Assembly: GCF_000143415.4 (NCBI RefSeq)
Contig: NW_003314291.1
Location: 1,753,530 to 1,817,529, forward strand
Direction: 5' to 3'
Origin: Selaginella moellendorffii
Taxonomy: Eukaryota; Streptophyta; Lycopodiopsida; Selaginellales; Selaginellaceae
DNA length: 64,000 bases
Of this stretch, positions 23,601-35,355 are shown in pieces. The notes under the pieces were generated by a model. That model was not told where the DNA came from and ran no database searches. It saw only the letters and a list, made by a program, of their open reading frames with translations. Numbering within the stretch: position 1 is the stretch's first letter; each line of letters opens with the position of its first letter. A program made the translations under genes and the position numbers.

Positions 23601-25469
23601 TCAAAAACGTTAAATGTAATAAGAACATATCCAGATTCATAAACATCTTGTTTTACCAAAACATTTGTAATGGAACTAGCACCGCCTGACGAGTTTGTGA
23701 CGTTTACAGAAAAGGGATAGAAGGCCCCGAGATTGCCTGTGGCTTCACTCACATTATTGTTGAACGCATCCATCAGAAGAATCCGCAGGGCAACTTGTTC
23801 TCCGGCAACAAAGCTGTCAACATCATGGAGCCACTCAGCTGTACAAAAGGGCACGTATACAGGACCTATACCATTCAAGGGCTCGCTTATTCTCTTGAAT
23901 GATGGGCAAGGTGACTACCTGCTACGACTCCAAATGTCAATGGTGAATTTTGGATGGATTTAAAGCCGTCGCCAATTTCTAAAAGGTGATGCCCTGCTGC
24001 AATTGGGGTAAAGCTCATAACCATGTAGCCGGCTTGTAGTTGCGTTGAGTTGACGTCTGATATATACCTGCTAGCTCCAAGTTTTCCTTCCACACTTACA
24101 GTGAAATCATAACTTCCTATCCACACTGTGGAGCCAAATTCGTCGGCCAGTTTTACCATGACGTTTGCTTTCGTACCAGCCTGAAAAGTTGGTTCCGAAG
24201 TGAATTGGCCCACACATGCAGGAATATAAATCCTCCCTAAAAGGATGTGTAAGCCTCATGCTCCAGGATCGTACACATATACCTGGTGTCACATCATACT
24301 GCAATGGTGAGTTTACAACTTCGCCGGAGACAGTCCCAATTGAAAGAGTGAAATATCCTGATAGTTTGGCCACAAAATAAATAAATTCATACCCAGTTTG
24401 AAAGTCAGGTACTATGTTAAACTCTGGATCGGGAATAGCTCTAGTATCAGACTTGGTACCAATTATACGTAGATCAAATTTTACCATTGAAGTTTTTCCA
24501 TTTGCAAAATTCAAAGTATTGTTACGCACATCTTTCAGTAACACCCTTGCTGCAGCTAAAGAACCAGCCTTAAAGGAGTGACTGTCGTTCACCCATGAAG
24601 CAATGCAATTTTTAACAGAAGCATTCCCTACATTTGTTTTTCTTTCTTAGCATTTGGACAAGGTTAAAGGATTCTACCAACCTGCAACGATTCCAAACTG
24701 AAATGGAGAGCCCACAATAATGTCACTTCCGACCCCAATGGTCATCGAGTATTGTCCGATAATTTGAGGAATAAAGGATATAACCTCCACCGTCCCGTCA
24801 AGTTTCATACCAATATCACTTATTGCGCTGGGTTGATTGACTGTCACGACAAAGTTCACCAGTCCATAAGCTGGCATGTTATCGGCATCATAAAGCTTAA
24901 CATTTAAGTAGGAAGTTTCCCCAACATCAAATATACTGCCATAGGGCCAATTCCCAACACAAGAACTTACGGCAGCATTTGCTTTAAGACGAAAAGATCC
25001 TTTGGTTAAGTAAGAAAGAGGCAGCACAAAACAAAACCAAATATATATATACCTGAGAGAACTGAAAATTCAAATGGCGAGCCTTTTACGTGTGTGTTCT
25101 GGTGTTTACGAACATTTAAATAGTATGTGCCCGAAATCGTTGGAACGTTGAATGCAACAAATTGGTAATTTTCTTGAGATGTAATGTTTGAGTGAACCAG
25201 AGATGTACCATTTTTGCTAGTGACGCTTAGTTCCAAATCATATTTTTCATATATTTGCAGCATTGCTTTATCGTTCGGATTAAAAACATTTCTGTCTTTC
25301 TCCCAGCCAGAGGAGGCTATAATTTCCAAAAACGGGTGCTTTATTAGTAGTTTTCTTAGAGAGAGCATGCGACAAAACCTTTTTTACAGTCGTCAAACAA
25401 ACAGCTTGTGAGCTCAGGAGAGCTAAAAAGTTCAAAAAATACCAGAGTCAGCGCCAGAATGCATGCCAT
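20653..25469 (-). CDS. GEX2-like sperm surface protein with filamin repeats
   Basis: Fifteen minus-strand exons join into 1367 residues. The first, 25379-25469, encodes a signal peptide (MACILALTLVFFELFSSPEL). Exons 2-9 (25053-25316, 24682-24999, 24283-24627, 23919-24236, 23521-23865, 23118-23471, 22746-23069, 22393-22698) each encode one filamin-type Ig repeat ending in a motif such as VKGSPFEFSVLSG, IVGSPFQFGIVAG or IQNSPLTFGVVAG. Exons 10-13 encode cadherin/tandem-95-like segments (VIDVLANDIVDG, QVLPFNDPPFIS). The last exon has a membrane helix (GATVGSIGLASLSFLCIIFAL) and a short charged tail. Signal peptide, filamin array and C-terminal helix match plant GAMETE EXPRESSED 2, which helps sperm attach to egg and central cells. 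Intron 6 has a GC donor at 23520. All introns between repeats are phase 1. Confidence 0.75.
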
Positions 25470-25726
25470 ACCCTAAAAAGCAGCTAACCGAAGCTGTTTT
25501 AATGCTATTTTGTTTTAGATGTGCTTGCTTGAAGAGTTCGATTCCTTAGAACAAGAAATATGTTAAAACTAGCAAGGAATCCAGCTCTGACCAAATAGAA
25601 ATACATATTTAAAGATTTTTTAGATTTCGTGCAGCAAGTTTGACTACAGCAAGCATACATTACACGAGTCCGCACGTGGATCAACGGAGTCCTAGATAGG
25701 GCGTAATCCCAGTTTTTAGCGGGTAT

Positions 25727-26098
25727 TCAAAAGCCAACTATAACTCTTTCAGGAAGTTGAGAAACTCCATCAAGTCCTTGTGGTCGCTTCCTCATGGCAT
25801 TAACGACGTTCACCATGGCCTCTTCTCTGATATCACTGTCATTGCTGCATGCGAGCTTCATCTAGAGAAATGGAGAGCCCAGTTCTGCTACAGTGACGTT
25901 ATCTTGGGATTGTCCTGAAGTGCCTAGCAATGCTATCCTAGAACAACATGCATGACAATGTATAACAGTAAAGAGTTGTACCTTTGCAACCAGAATGATC
26001 AGACAACAGAGCTTCCTTGAACTGGCTAAATCCGTTTGGCAGAAGAAACGCAGTGGTACCAAGAAATGCAACAAATCTCTGGTTCAAATCTCTCCTTT
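25727..26098 (-). CDS. 3' part of an unrecognised gene (possible fragment)
   Basis: Three short minus-strand exons can be joined in frame with GT-AG introns: a first one ending near 25983 (IKRRDLNQRFVAFLGTTAF, then LPNGFSQFKEALLSDHSG), a second ending KALLGTSGQSQDN, and a third MKLACSNDSDIREEAMVNVV...QLPERVIVGF with stop at 25727. Coherent splicing and non-repetitive protein sequence suggest real coding DNA. No start codon or upstream exon could be identified before about 26100, so it is either a truncated copy or part of a gene whose 5' exons I cannot see. No family assigned. It lies 258 bp upstream of the GEX2-like start on the same strand. Confidence 0.35.
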
Positions 26099-26418
26099 TG
26101 ATTCTTTGTTATGAATTTCGCAAAGACCGCCTACTGACAATACTGATTTTTCGAGCAGCATAAAGACCAAGAACAAGTAAACAACGATAAAAATATCTCA
26201 AAATTTATTATCTGACATTGAAGTTTTCTCTGGTCCAATGCAAGAACAGAAACTATCTTGATGTTTTATTGTAGCCATTTGTTTTTAAGCTTCAGAACTT
26301 GTACTGTATGGAGCAAGAACAAGGCGATGCGAACAAGGCGGGAGAGCCCTTGGCGATCCCCTGATCCATATTTATTGTTCGTGAGCTTGGCAAGGAGAGA
26401 CTCAAGCAAGCATTCTGC

Positions 26419-27776
26419 ATGAGCCATTCCGTCAGACAGGTTAGTGCCTTAGGGAGATGCAATATCTGTGGCGTCCAACGCACGCAATCCTGTCTCGGAA
26501 GAAGGCATGGCATTGCTTCAGGCGGCACAAGATGCTGTCTGTCCAAACGAGATGGCCTCTTTGAGAGCACGCTTAGCACGATTAGCAGCATGAGACCGGG
26601 GAGCTGGTGACAATGCCAATGAGTACAACAGTGGTCGTAGTGAAGACGAGGGCAACGCTGTCAGCAGGAAGACCACCCCCAAGCGTGTCTTCTGATCAAG
26701 GCAGTGCTGCTGGTGGTGGCAATAGTAACCGGAAAAGTCCTCCAGGTATGTTTTTGAAATTTCATTATCATTCACTTTAACTTTTTCCCGTGTTTGTTCT
26801 GATAGGATCCAACACCAACAGTGCTCCCGCTGGTGGTGGCGGTGCTGCTGGAGGCGATGCTTCGGGAGCTTGAGAAGGAGAGAATTTGCACAGGAACTAC
26901 TGGCGATCATGCAGCAGCTGACGCGGCAAAGACGATGTAGTGAGGAAGACATGGTAGCAACCGACACTGGAGCAAGTATCTTCTTTCTTTGGTAGTAAAG
27001 AGCCAGACAATGAAGTTTTTTTTTCAAAATTTTGTTTTGATTTTCTTTTTCTCAGGAAAGGGTTCCACGACAATCGTCACTACGAAAAAAGAAGAGACAG
27101 GAGCTGTCCCCACAGTCAGAACTACAACGAAGGCAAGAGTTTCTTTACTATCGGGCCACCCAAGTGCCTGCCTCATCTCCGGCATGCATGCGACATGGCA
27201 ATTGCACAGGCTGTCTACAAAACAGGTGTGGCTTTCCATATGATACAGCATCCGACCTGGAAGCATGCCTTTGACACAGTTGCACGAGCTGGCATTGGCT
27301 ACACGTATCCATCAGAAAATGACATCTGCAATTCCCTTCTGCATTGCACTTATGAAGACAGCAGGCAAAGGGTGGCAGCAGCGTTGGAAAGTCACAAAGA
27401 GAATTATATCCCTTTAACACTAGTGGCAGATGGCTGGACAGATGTTCAAAAATGACTTATCAACATTATGCTTATGTCTAATTTTTTTTGTGTTTCCTTC
27501 TAGCTGGACACCTTAAAAAATCTATCCTTGAGATTGGCCTGAGGTCCATAATTGCAGCTATTACAGACAGAGTTACAAATAGTGCTCTCAGGCAAACTCT
27601 TGGAAGATAGCTTCTCACAGCTATGGTCCTTGCGATGTCAATGCCACACTCTCAACTTGGTCATGACAGCCTGGAAACGAAAATGCCAATGCTTCAATGA
27701 GATCATTGAAGCTTATAATGCAGTTTGTCACCACCACACCAATGATCTTGGAGATATTTTGGAAGAAAAGGCCTGA
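26419..27776 (+). pseudogene. Decayed hAT-type (DUF659-like) transposase
   Basis: Plus-strand fragments resemble plant hAT transposases. An N-terminal segment with GRCNICGVQRTQSCLGRRHG (26419-26520) could be a BED-type zinc finger. A block at 27195-27455 reads AIAQAVYKTGVAFHMIQHP, YTYPSENDICNSLL and LTLVADGWTDVQK, the DUF659 pattern. A block at 27552-27776 contains LWSLRCQCHTLNLVM. Stops and shifts between blocks, and a missing C-terminal dimerisation domain, indicate a dead copy. No terminal inverted repeats or 8-bp target duplication could be found by eye. Three copies of the 22-bp palindrome described elsewhere lie just downstream (28062-28194). Confidence 0.6.
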
Positions 27777-28061
27777 ATTGCAGCATGGTGAAACCATATT
27801 AAAAACACTTGGATGAGGCTAAAATAGTTTTGAGCTGTGTGAAAGGCTTTCAAATGCATGGAGTTTGACGCATGGGAGAGATCCTTTGTTGTGGCGCTTA
27901 TTGCCACTTATTCTCGCACGTTCACGGCCTAGATTCTAGCTTTGAGAGCACAGGGGATATTCCAAGTCCCTGGAATATTCCCTCATTAGCCTGCGAGAGG
28001 CTTGATCTACCCCATTTGCTTGGCCATACAAGGTTTAACTGGTGGAGGATACAAAGCTTAA

Positions 28062-28194
28062 GCATGAGGCATTACGCCATCCTAAAGCTGTTGACCAGTT
28101 GAATGTGAGAATATCACATGAGGCCTCATGTCATTCTAATAAAGTTGGACATCTGGTAAATGTGCAAGAACCATGGCCTGAGGCCACATGCCAT
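28062..28194. repeat. Three copies of the 22-bp palindrome (outlying cluster)
   Basis: Sites at about 28062-28080 (degenerate, 19 bp), 28113-28134 and 28173-28194 fit ATGGCRTG-N6-CAYGCCAT; the third is ATGGCCTG-AGGCCA-CATGCCAT. They sit about 18 kb away from the main cluster at 46-63 kb, after the hAT-like remnant. A fourth, partial half-site (gccccatgtgggat) lies near 28236. Confidence 0.8.
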
Positions 28195-28729
28195 ATAAGA
28201 AAAGCAGAATAGCATAGTAGTAATTTTGATGTAATGCCCCATGTGGGATTTCTTGCTGTTTGGCTCACAGCTAGAGCTTCATATAGCTATTGAACAATTC
28301 CAGCACCATTTGTGCCATTGGTTTACACCCAGCTACTATCCCTTACACAGTGGATAGAAGGCATTTACCATGGCAGTGCCTTTAGAAAAATCTAGAACTT
28401 GATATGGAGAATTTGTCTCTATAGAAAAACAATCTTGCTACTAGGAAAAGGAAAGACACTATGAGATGAAATGCTTGTTTCATATTGGTTTATCCCTGTA
28501 AACCAAGTCATTAATTTCATATAGGTTTTGGCAATTTTATGTAGATCAGTTTTTATTTATTGGTTTTATATACCCTTTTATAAGCTCTGTGAGTGCATGG
28601 AATATGGAATGGAATACAGAAATGTACCCCTCAATTAACCCAAAAGCCAGCATATATACAAGAGCATGTGGTTCGGATTGACACAAATCTATGACTATCA
28701 AAATCCCACTACACTAATATTAGTGTATT

Positions 28730-28843
28730 AGCAGGGCTCCCAGCTCCACCAGGAAAAGTAGAGAAAGTTTTCAAAATGAAAAGATGTTGGTATATATATT
28801 TTGGAGAAGAACAACAAGTAAGTCTGAAAAAAAGTAAAAGAGA
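28730..28843 (+). repeat. Diverged direct repeat, copy A
   Basis: The segment from agcagggctcccagctccac to the A-rich end near 28843 matches copy B (30199-30305) at perhaps three quarters of positions by eye, including shared agtagaga, agatgt and gaacaaca words in the same order. Same orientation, about 1.47 kb apart. Could be eroded LTRs or a dispersed repeat. Confidence 0.5.
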
Positions 28844-30198
28844 TAGCCATGTCTAAAAAAGTGTTAATAATCATTTACAGCTTTTGATGTTACAAGTTAG
28901 TCACAGTAACTTTGTAGGTGCATGATGCAAGTGCTAAGTGCTTGCATCCACTCTTGCCATATAGAAGAGGGGGAAGAATTACTGGTAAAGAGTCCTTTTC
29001 TAAGGCTGGTAGGCCACAGTTTATCTAAAAAAAAAAAGAAAAAAGAGAAGGGGGGAAAAGGAGTGTTGCTTTAGTGGAAAAGGAGTGTTGCCACAGTGTT
29101 GCCATTTAATTCTCTCCTTGCATCCTCCCCACTGCTAGCAAGTCTTCTAGCAATTTATCCAATGACAATGAGCTCTTTCATGAGTCTTTGCGGCTAAGTT
29201 GATTAAGCATAACTTCAAAACCGAAAGAAAGAGTACAAAGGAATTCACTGTTACTGCCAAATTCAATAGCAAAAAGTGGATGTTTGTATACTGCTCATTC
29301 AAAATTTATATTTGTTTGCTCAACAGAGCTGGGGTCTAAATGCTAATGAGTAACTGTATTACTATTATCTTGCTTGGTGGAGTGAAGTGATGGAAATATG
29401 CATTCCCAATGCCCATGAACTATCATTTCCTTCAAAAATTACCAAAATGAGGTCTTCCTAGGATTGCCTTATCAAAGTATGTACAAAGAAATTACAATTA
29501 TAATTCCTGACATCCTATGGTGCAATGAAGGCCTATTCATTCCCTGGCTTGGGATGGAAAAGAAAAGCATGTAAAAGGGAGTCATGCAACTTTACCATCA
29601 GTGTGTATATTAAGTGGACTCTGTGAGTCAGAAGATGGTGGTCCCCAACTTTGGAGGTAGGGATGTTGTTAACATACTAACCTGGCTTCTTTCAGCAAGC
29701 ACAGCAGAACTTTAACCTAGCTGTAAGCCTGAAGCCACATAAAACAAATGGTGGTGGGCAGAGTCGAGGCCAATGACATTGGCAGCAGCCAGTTTTTGGG
29801 CCTTTTCTTTGGTGCCTACACCACCAGCACTGGCCTCACATCCCTTGCATGGAGTGTGCATTTCCAAGCAGTCAGCTCTGTTCATTGCCTCTTGTGAGAT
29901 GATGTGATGGATCCAATAGTACATTGCATACCATGTCCCCAATAACAACCTACTCGCATAGTGCTGGCCACATCTAGTAACAATTACCAAGACATTCTCA
30001 CTATTGAGCTGATGAGTCACACTGCAAAAGGCATCCTTTTGAGACCGTGGGAACTTGCTCGCACAATGAATGAGAATGAAGCTGCTAATTACACTAGAGA
30101 CTTGCAGGCAATTGTAGTAAGCCTTTGCTATCCAGCTGCCAACTCTAACACCGGGCTCATGCCGTGTGACCACCTTGGGCAGAGACACACATGTAAGC

Positions 30199-30305
30199 CA
30201 GCAGGGACCCTAGCTTCGCTGGGAGAAGTAGAGAACATTTCAATTTGAGAAGATGTAGTTGTACATACTTTGGAACAGAACAACACATCTTTAAAAAATA
30301 AAACA
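30199..30305 (+). repeat. Diverged direct repeat, copy B
   Basis: Partner of 28730-28843: cagcagggaccctagcttcg, then gagaagtagagaaca, gagaagatgtagttg and ggaacagaacaacaca, ending in an A-rich run. Confidence 0.5.
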
Positions 30306-33300
30306 ATAGAACAATGATTTATTCTGATTCTCTCAGTAATGAGATTTGGTGGTCTCTTATGTAACATTTTTCTTAGCTGAAAATAAGGAGCACAATCTTT
30401 TCACTATTGTGATGAATATTTAACACATGACTCTTTCAAAAATGTCTGCCAGAAAGCAATGCTCCAAGTCCTAAAACAAATTCCCATATACATGGAAATT
30501 CAACCACTATCGTCTTCCAGATGTTATCTGAATTTTGTAAAATGTTGTAACTACTCTTGCTTCATCACAACCAAAAACTAAAACACTTGAAACAGAAAGT
30601 AGAACACTTAATCACCAACATTTATCCTCTTCAGTTCAAAATTGTTTTGCAAGAAAATAAATAAAACAATAAGGCTTACCATCAAAATGCACACTTTCCA
30701 TTTATTTTGTCACCAATTCTTCCACTCCTTGCCAGTGATTCTAAGCCATCAAGAAGCACATGCAAGTAATGCCATCAGCTTCCCATTACATCCTCCCAAA
30801 GTTTTCAAGCACATGGGGAGCATCATGACAATGTATGAATCTAAATATCCTATCCAAGTCTATCTCTATCTGAAAATCCTTCTTAGAAACACTACTCACA
30901 TTACTTGAACATTTTGGATAGGATGATATGCACAAGGTCCTCCTGTCTTAAGGCCGAGACAGGATTTTATGCAATGCAACATGCTCAAGGTACTTTTCTT
31001 TTGTCATCCAAGCTTGCTTTTCTCCCAAGGTTTAGAATTCTACTCTCTGCTAGGAAGTTCTCCTGACCGTTCCAAGATTCTAATCAAGAGACTCCTCAAG
31101 TTTCTAATCAACCTCTTCTCATAGCTATACATAGCCTCTACCCTCAGCTATATAGATATTTCCAGTTTCTTTCTATTCTTGTTTTCATCTCTCATTTTCC
31201 AGGCATCTTCGTCGATTTGCCTAAAAACCAATGATGATCTTGATCTTGCTGTAAGAAACACTGGCAGAAATGTCATTGCTGGTGGACAACAACAGCATTG
31301 ACATGACCTGGAGCATAGCAATCTCAATCTTTTCGTCACTTTCAGAGAGAAGCATAGAGATATCCAACAAGAATGCCAAACCTAGAGTGCCTCTACTTCA
31401 TTCTGCCATGAACTATCATGCTGCATAAGCTCCTTGCCATTAAAGCAATTCACAAAAGCTAAGGGTTTCTCCATATTCGACCAGTCATAGCTATACATGT
31501 TATTTTGTCTTAGCGTAATGCTAGAGCCACCTCAAGCTCCTGCTTAAGCTCCAGCAACTTTGGAGTGTTGTAGTCACCATTCTCCTGGAAAGAAGTAAAA
31601 TAACATTATCAAACAGGGAAGAGACACACAAAAATATGATACTGTAGGTTGATGATCTATTGGTTCCTTCGAAATTATTGAGCTCTCAGGCACATTTGCA
31701 GATTCTCTAACCTCTGTAAAATGGCTTCCACGAACACTTGGAGCAAGAGACACCTCTGATTGGCTTTTGCATATCTTCAATACATGGATTTGAAAGCTTC
31801 CACCTCAATACAAGTCACAGTCTCAAAAACAACCTAAGGCTATTAATGTTTCTTTGCCATTCAAACACACAGAGGTGAGACTCAATCCCTAGGTAGGACA
31901 GAAATGACAAATGGAATCAGAATAAGGCCGGCAAGGATAATCAAAATGTCATACCTCACATGCGATATACATCTGTGCTGGCTTATATTGCATCTATAGC
32001 TTCCCATGTCATTGTTTCTAGATCAAAGATGTTGAAGTCATTGAGCAAATGCCTATTGGAGTCTTCTCCACCAAACATGACTAAGCTGGATCAGATCAGT
32101 TAAATGGATTGGCCCCTCAAACAGCAAATGGTCAATCTCAGGTTCATGATACAGTATGTCGCATGTACTGGATCTTGTCCATATGTTGAAAAATACAACC
32201 AAGTGAAAGTCTCCATATCAAAAGCATAAACTGGAGATAGAGAGCATTGAAGTGAGATAGATCTCAAAGTTCCTATGCATTATATTAACCTGAGACAGAG
32301 TCAGGGGTTTCTCAAGTGGGCACCCAACAAACAGCATCCTGTTCTTCAAAATCTGAAAACACTCAGGAATATTGTAAGATGAAAGTATAAAGCTATAAAA
32401 ATTATCAGGCTATGACCAGCACAGGGTGGGGTCAATGGCATGGACCAGGACAAAAGGAGACGTTGGGAGCTTTTGCTCACCTTTGGACCAGGTGAGTGTT
32501 CTTAGATAGAGCACTTATGGCAAAGGTGCAATATCAGTTATTAAAGAGTAAAACACTACATACCATAGTTCAATTATTGGCCATTATGGTTCCCTCCAAT
32601 CACGAACATCTTATCATGTGGCTATAGCCACTACTGCATGCTGCATGCCAATGTTTACAACATTCTTGTTCTAGTTTCACACACAAGAAAGACAAACCTA
32701 ATAGCGAGCTGCTAGTCTTCATCCAGATACAAGAGGTGAAAGCCATTTGCTGCACACATCAATCACCATTATAGTGGAGCACTTTTCTTCCATTTTCACC
32801 TCTGTGGAAATCCCACCTTTTGCTGATAGCAGCAGGGGGAGATGGAAGGAGAGTTGTTTACAGCATTATAGGTGTCACTGTTGACTTTGTCCATAAATGA
32901 CAGGTGGGAAGGGCCTTTTTCTCGTCTCTTTTTCTTCTTTTGGAGCTGAAGTTCCTCTTCCCTGCAACATAGATGGATTCAGACACATGGCCAAAGAGAT
33001 GAGATGTAGTCTTACTCTTTCTGCAGCTTCTCTTTCTCCTACACCTCTATCTTGGTGCTCTACAAAAGCATACAAATGAAACAAAGTGATGAAATAAGCC
33101 AGCTACCTTTGCTGTGAACTACTCCCTGGTGACAAGCCCAACAATCTCTTTCTTGAATGTGCTATCCAAAATCTGTGGTAGTGAGTTCCGGTAATGAGGG
33201 AAAGGGAGCAAACAAAAATCACCTCTGGTATCCTACAGCTAAACTGCAGAAGCCCACTCTACCATTCAGTTGACTTCCTCTTGGGATCTTAGATGTGCAG

Positions 33301-33448
33301 TATATTGGACAGGGAAGTTCTACTTCTCATCTGGTGCACTACTTCTCCCACAATAAAATTTTAGCAAAAGTGGTACTAGTTGTCTTTGATCCCTTTGTAT
33401 GAAGTGTTTCAGTTGCTACACATGTATAATTTCTAGAGGATCAGTTTA

Positions 33449-33997
33449 TTAAATATAATGTTGAACCTTATAAACTTTTGGTCCAACTTGCTGCAATACC
33501 CAATATGGTCCCTTCCATTGAATAAGGAGCCCCTTAGACAAACCATATACCATAAGATTGGGAAAATGGACTAACACCAAGTCATCCATTTTGTACTTTG
33601 TTGAAGAATGATGATAGGATTTGTAGCATTGTTGTTGTCTAACTTGTATGCAATCCAAGTGTTTAGTAGACTCCGTTTGGACACGTGGAAGAATGCTCGT
33701 AAAATATTGATCTCAGGACTTAGCATTGACATTTCATGGCAATTGCAAAGGTAAACTCAGCTCTATTGGTAGTATTAGATCATGATTATATAGGAGTTTA
33801 TATAGTGAAACACTATTAAACTTTGTACCCCTATGATATATGCATACCAAAAAGATGATGCATAACCATCCCAATCTGAATGTTGAAATTTTACATACTT
33901 TATGATCATCTTTTTGGAAGTCTAAACAAGCCATTCTACCAAACCATTTGTTTGCGGATGATAAACACTTATAAAAGTGTGGCATTTCCCTAGCCAA
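33449..33997 (-). pseudogene. Ty3/gypsy integrase remnant
   Basis: Minus-strand frames hold the end of a retrotransposon integrase. The 33734-33997 region reads, across shifts, ARE...HTFIS...HPQTNGLVE-like and AYNTS/TKFSP-like remnants. The 33449-33658 frame contains KYKMDDLVLVHFPN and LIQWKGPYWVLQQVGPKVYKVQ, the C-terminal DNA-binding part of Ty3/gypsy integrases. Stops and frame shifts make it inactive. No LTR pair of its own was found. Confidence 0.65.
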
Positions 33998-34036
33998 GAT
34001 ATTAAAATATGAAATAACTCAACCATAAATACGTAT

Positions 34037-34110
34037 AGTGCATGTGGTTTTTACCCTTTATCCTATAGTGCTTTACCATAGGATAACCATGAAGCAGAAT
34101 CTAAACCTTC
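34037..34110 (+). repeat. Relic LTR end, same family as the 48.4/54.5-kb LTRs
   Basis: The segment around gtgcatgtggtttttaccct and taccataggataacc closely matches the first ~80 bp of the LTRs starting at 48367 and 54454 (gcgcacgtggttttgaccct; taccataggataaca), with scattered substitutions. The match fades after about 34110. It shows the family inserted here long before the near-identical pair at 48-55 kb. Confidence 0.65.
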
Positions 34111-34849
34111 CATATCAAGAGCATTTAACTTCATGAATTTGGAGTTGTTGTGTTAATCACAGATTTAATACCTTCTAATAAAATGAATATTATCATAAAA
34201 AAGCTTAATTTAGGGTTTATTTATTTATCTTTTTTTATCTTTATCCTCCAAACAATCTCAAAGAAATTAAAGTAAAAATATTGAAGATCTTTTTATTAAA
34301 TGTTGAGATTGATATCTTTTAGGAGTGCTTTGATTAATTGATAAAAAAGCTTCATTATTTTCATAATAAATTTATAAGATTTAGAAATATTCACAAAGGA
34401 TTATTGTTGTTAATGTTGTTTACTATTATTAGCATAGTAGCCATTGAATTAGTTTTAATCTAGACCACTCACTTTTCTATATAAGCTAGGGTTTTTGGGT
34501 TAATTGAATACACTTCTATATTCCATGCACTCACATTGGTGGAGATGAGGAGCAATTTTGATTGTCATTGAGGAGTGCTTAAATTTGTGTGTTTAGTTTA
34601 GCTTTGGCATTGTCTAGATCTCTTTTATCTTTGTAGCTTTCCATTTCTTTTATTTAGCTTTTTTCTTATTTTCATTCATCTTTATGGCAGAGTAGAATAC
34701 TCCTCCTTTGCAGAAGCATCTTCCTCTTTTGACTATAGAATAGTAATTGATGTAATTGCTCAATGCTATATGGTTGCAATTGAATAATGAAATTTAGTTG
34801 ATGGTAATATTCATAGTTTATAGTGCAACTTCTCTTACTTTTGATGCCA

Positions 34850-35355
34850 ATCCTCATGTTTGGCCAAATTTCTTCAATGGGAATCTTGAGGATGATGCAT
34901 ATAATTGATTTGATCATTTTATGGTGATTGCCATTTATCATTCTTGGGATGATGCTTGGCATTGATATGAGTTTCCCATATGTCTCAAGGGACGGCATTG
35001 TAATAGTACAATGGTTCATGTAGATTGGAGCTTTCTCCCAAATATGTAGAGCCAATATTTCAGAATAGATCAAGTTAGGAATGTTGTACTTAGTATTTCA
35101 TCAAGATTTTATAAGACTTATACATTCACTTGCCCCAGCTACATTTGACGATACTCTTTACTTAGCACAACACTATGAGACATCAACTCTCCCACTTATA
35201 GTAGTACATACTTCAACTCTACTTCCCTTGGGAAATGCACTTGTTTCAATGGAGAATTGTAAGGACAAGGGTGAGGATATGGTTGTAGCCATGATATTTG
35301 CTACTAAGTGTGTGATGAGGTTGACCATATGTATTAGAGTTTTCAATGTTTTCTG
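34850..35355 (+). pseudogene. Retrotransposon gag remnant
   Basis: Plus-strand frames show FLQW/FNGNLEDDAYNWFDHF-like and IYHSWDDAWH-like segments followed by EFPICLKG-like, the arrangement of plant LTR-retrotransposon gag (FNG..., WF..., LPLCLKGRA). The frame is broken repeatedly. Possibly part of the same eroded element as the integrase remnant at 33.4-34.0 kb, though orientation differs. Confidence 0.4.

Larger units (their letters stand above)
28195..33448. other. AT-rich gene-poor region
   Basis: Over 5 kb without a gene I can support. Codon-like runs are short and interrupted. One longer minus-strand open frame (29712-30188, 158 codons) contains SQEAMNRADCLEMHTPCKGC and a His pair (SAHHHLF) but resembles no family I recognise and shows no splice context. 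A diverged pair of similar segments (28730-28843 and 30199-30305) is listed separately. The remainder is probably decayed repeat DNA. Confidence 0.55.

Noticed and set aside
26518-27027. 169-codon minus-strand open frame across the hAT-like region
   Set aside because: It mirrors plus-strand transposase-like segments, has odd composition (Ser, Leu, His, Cys) and no family resemblance; a shadow frame.
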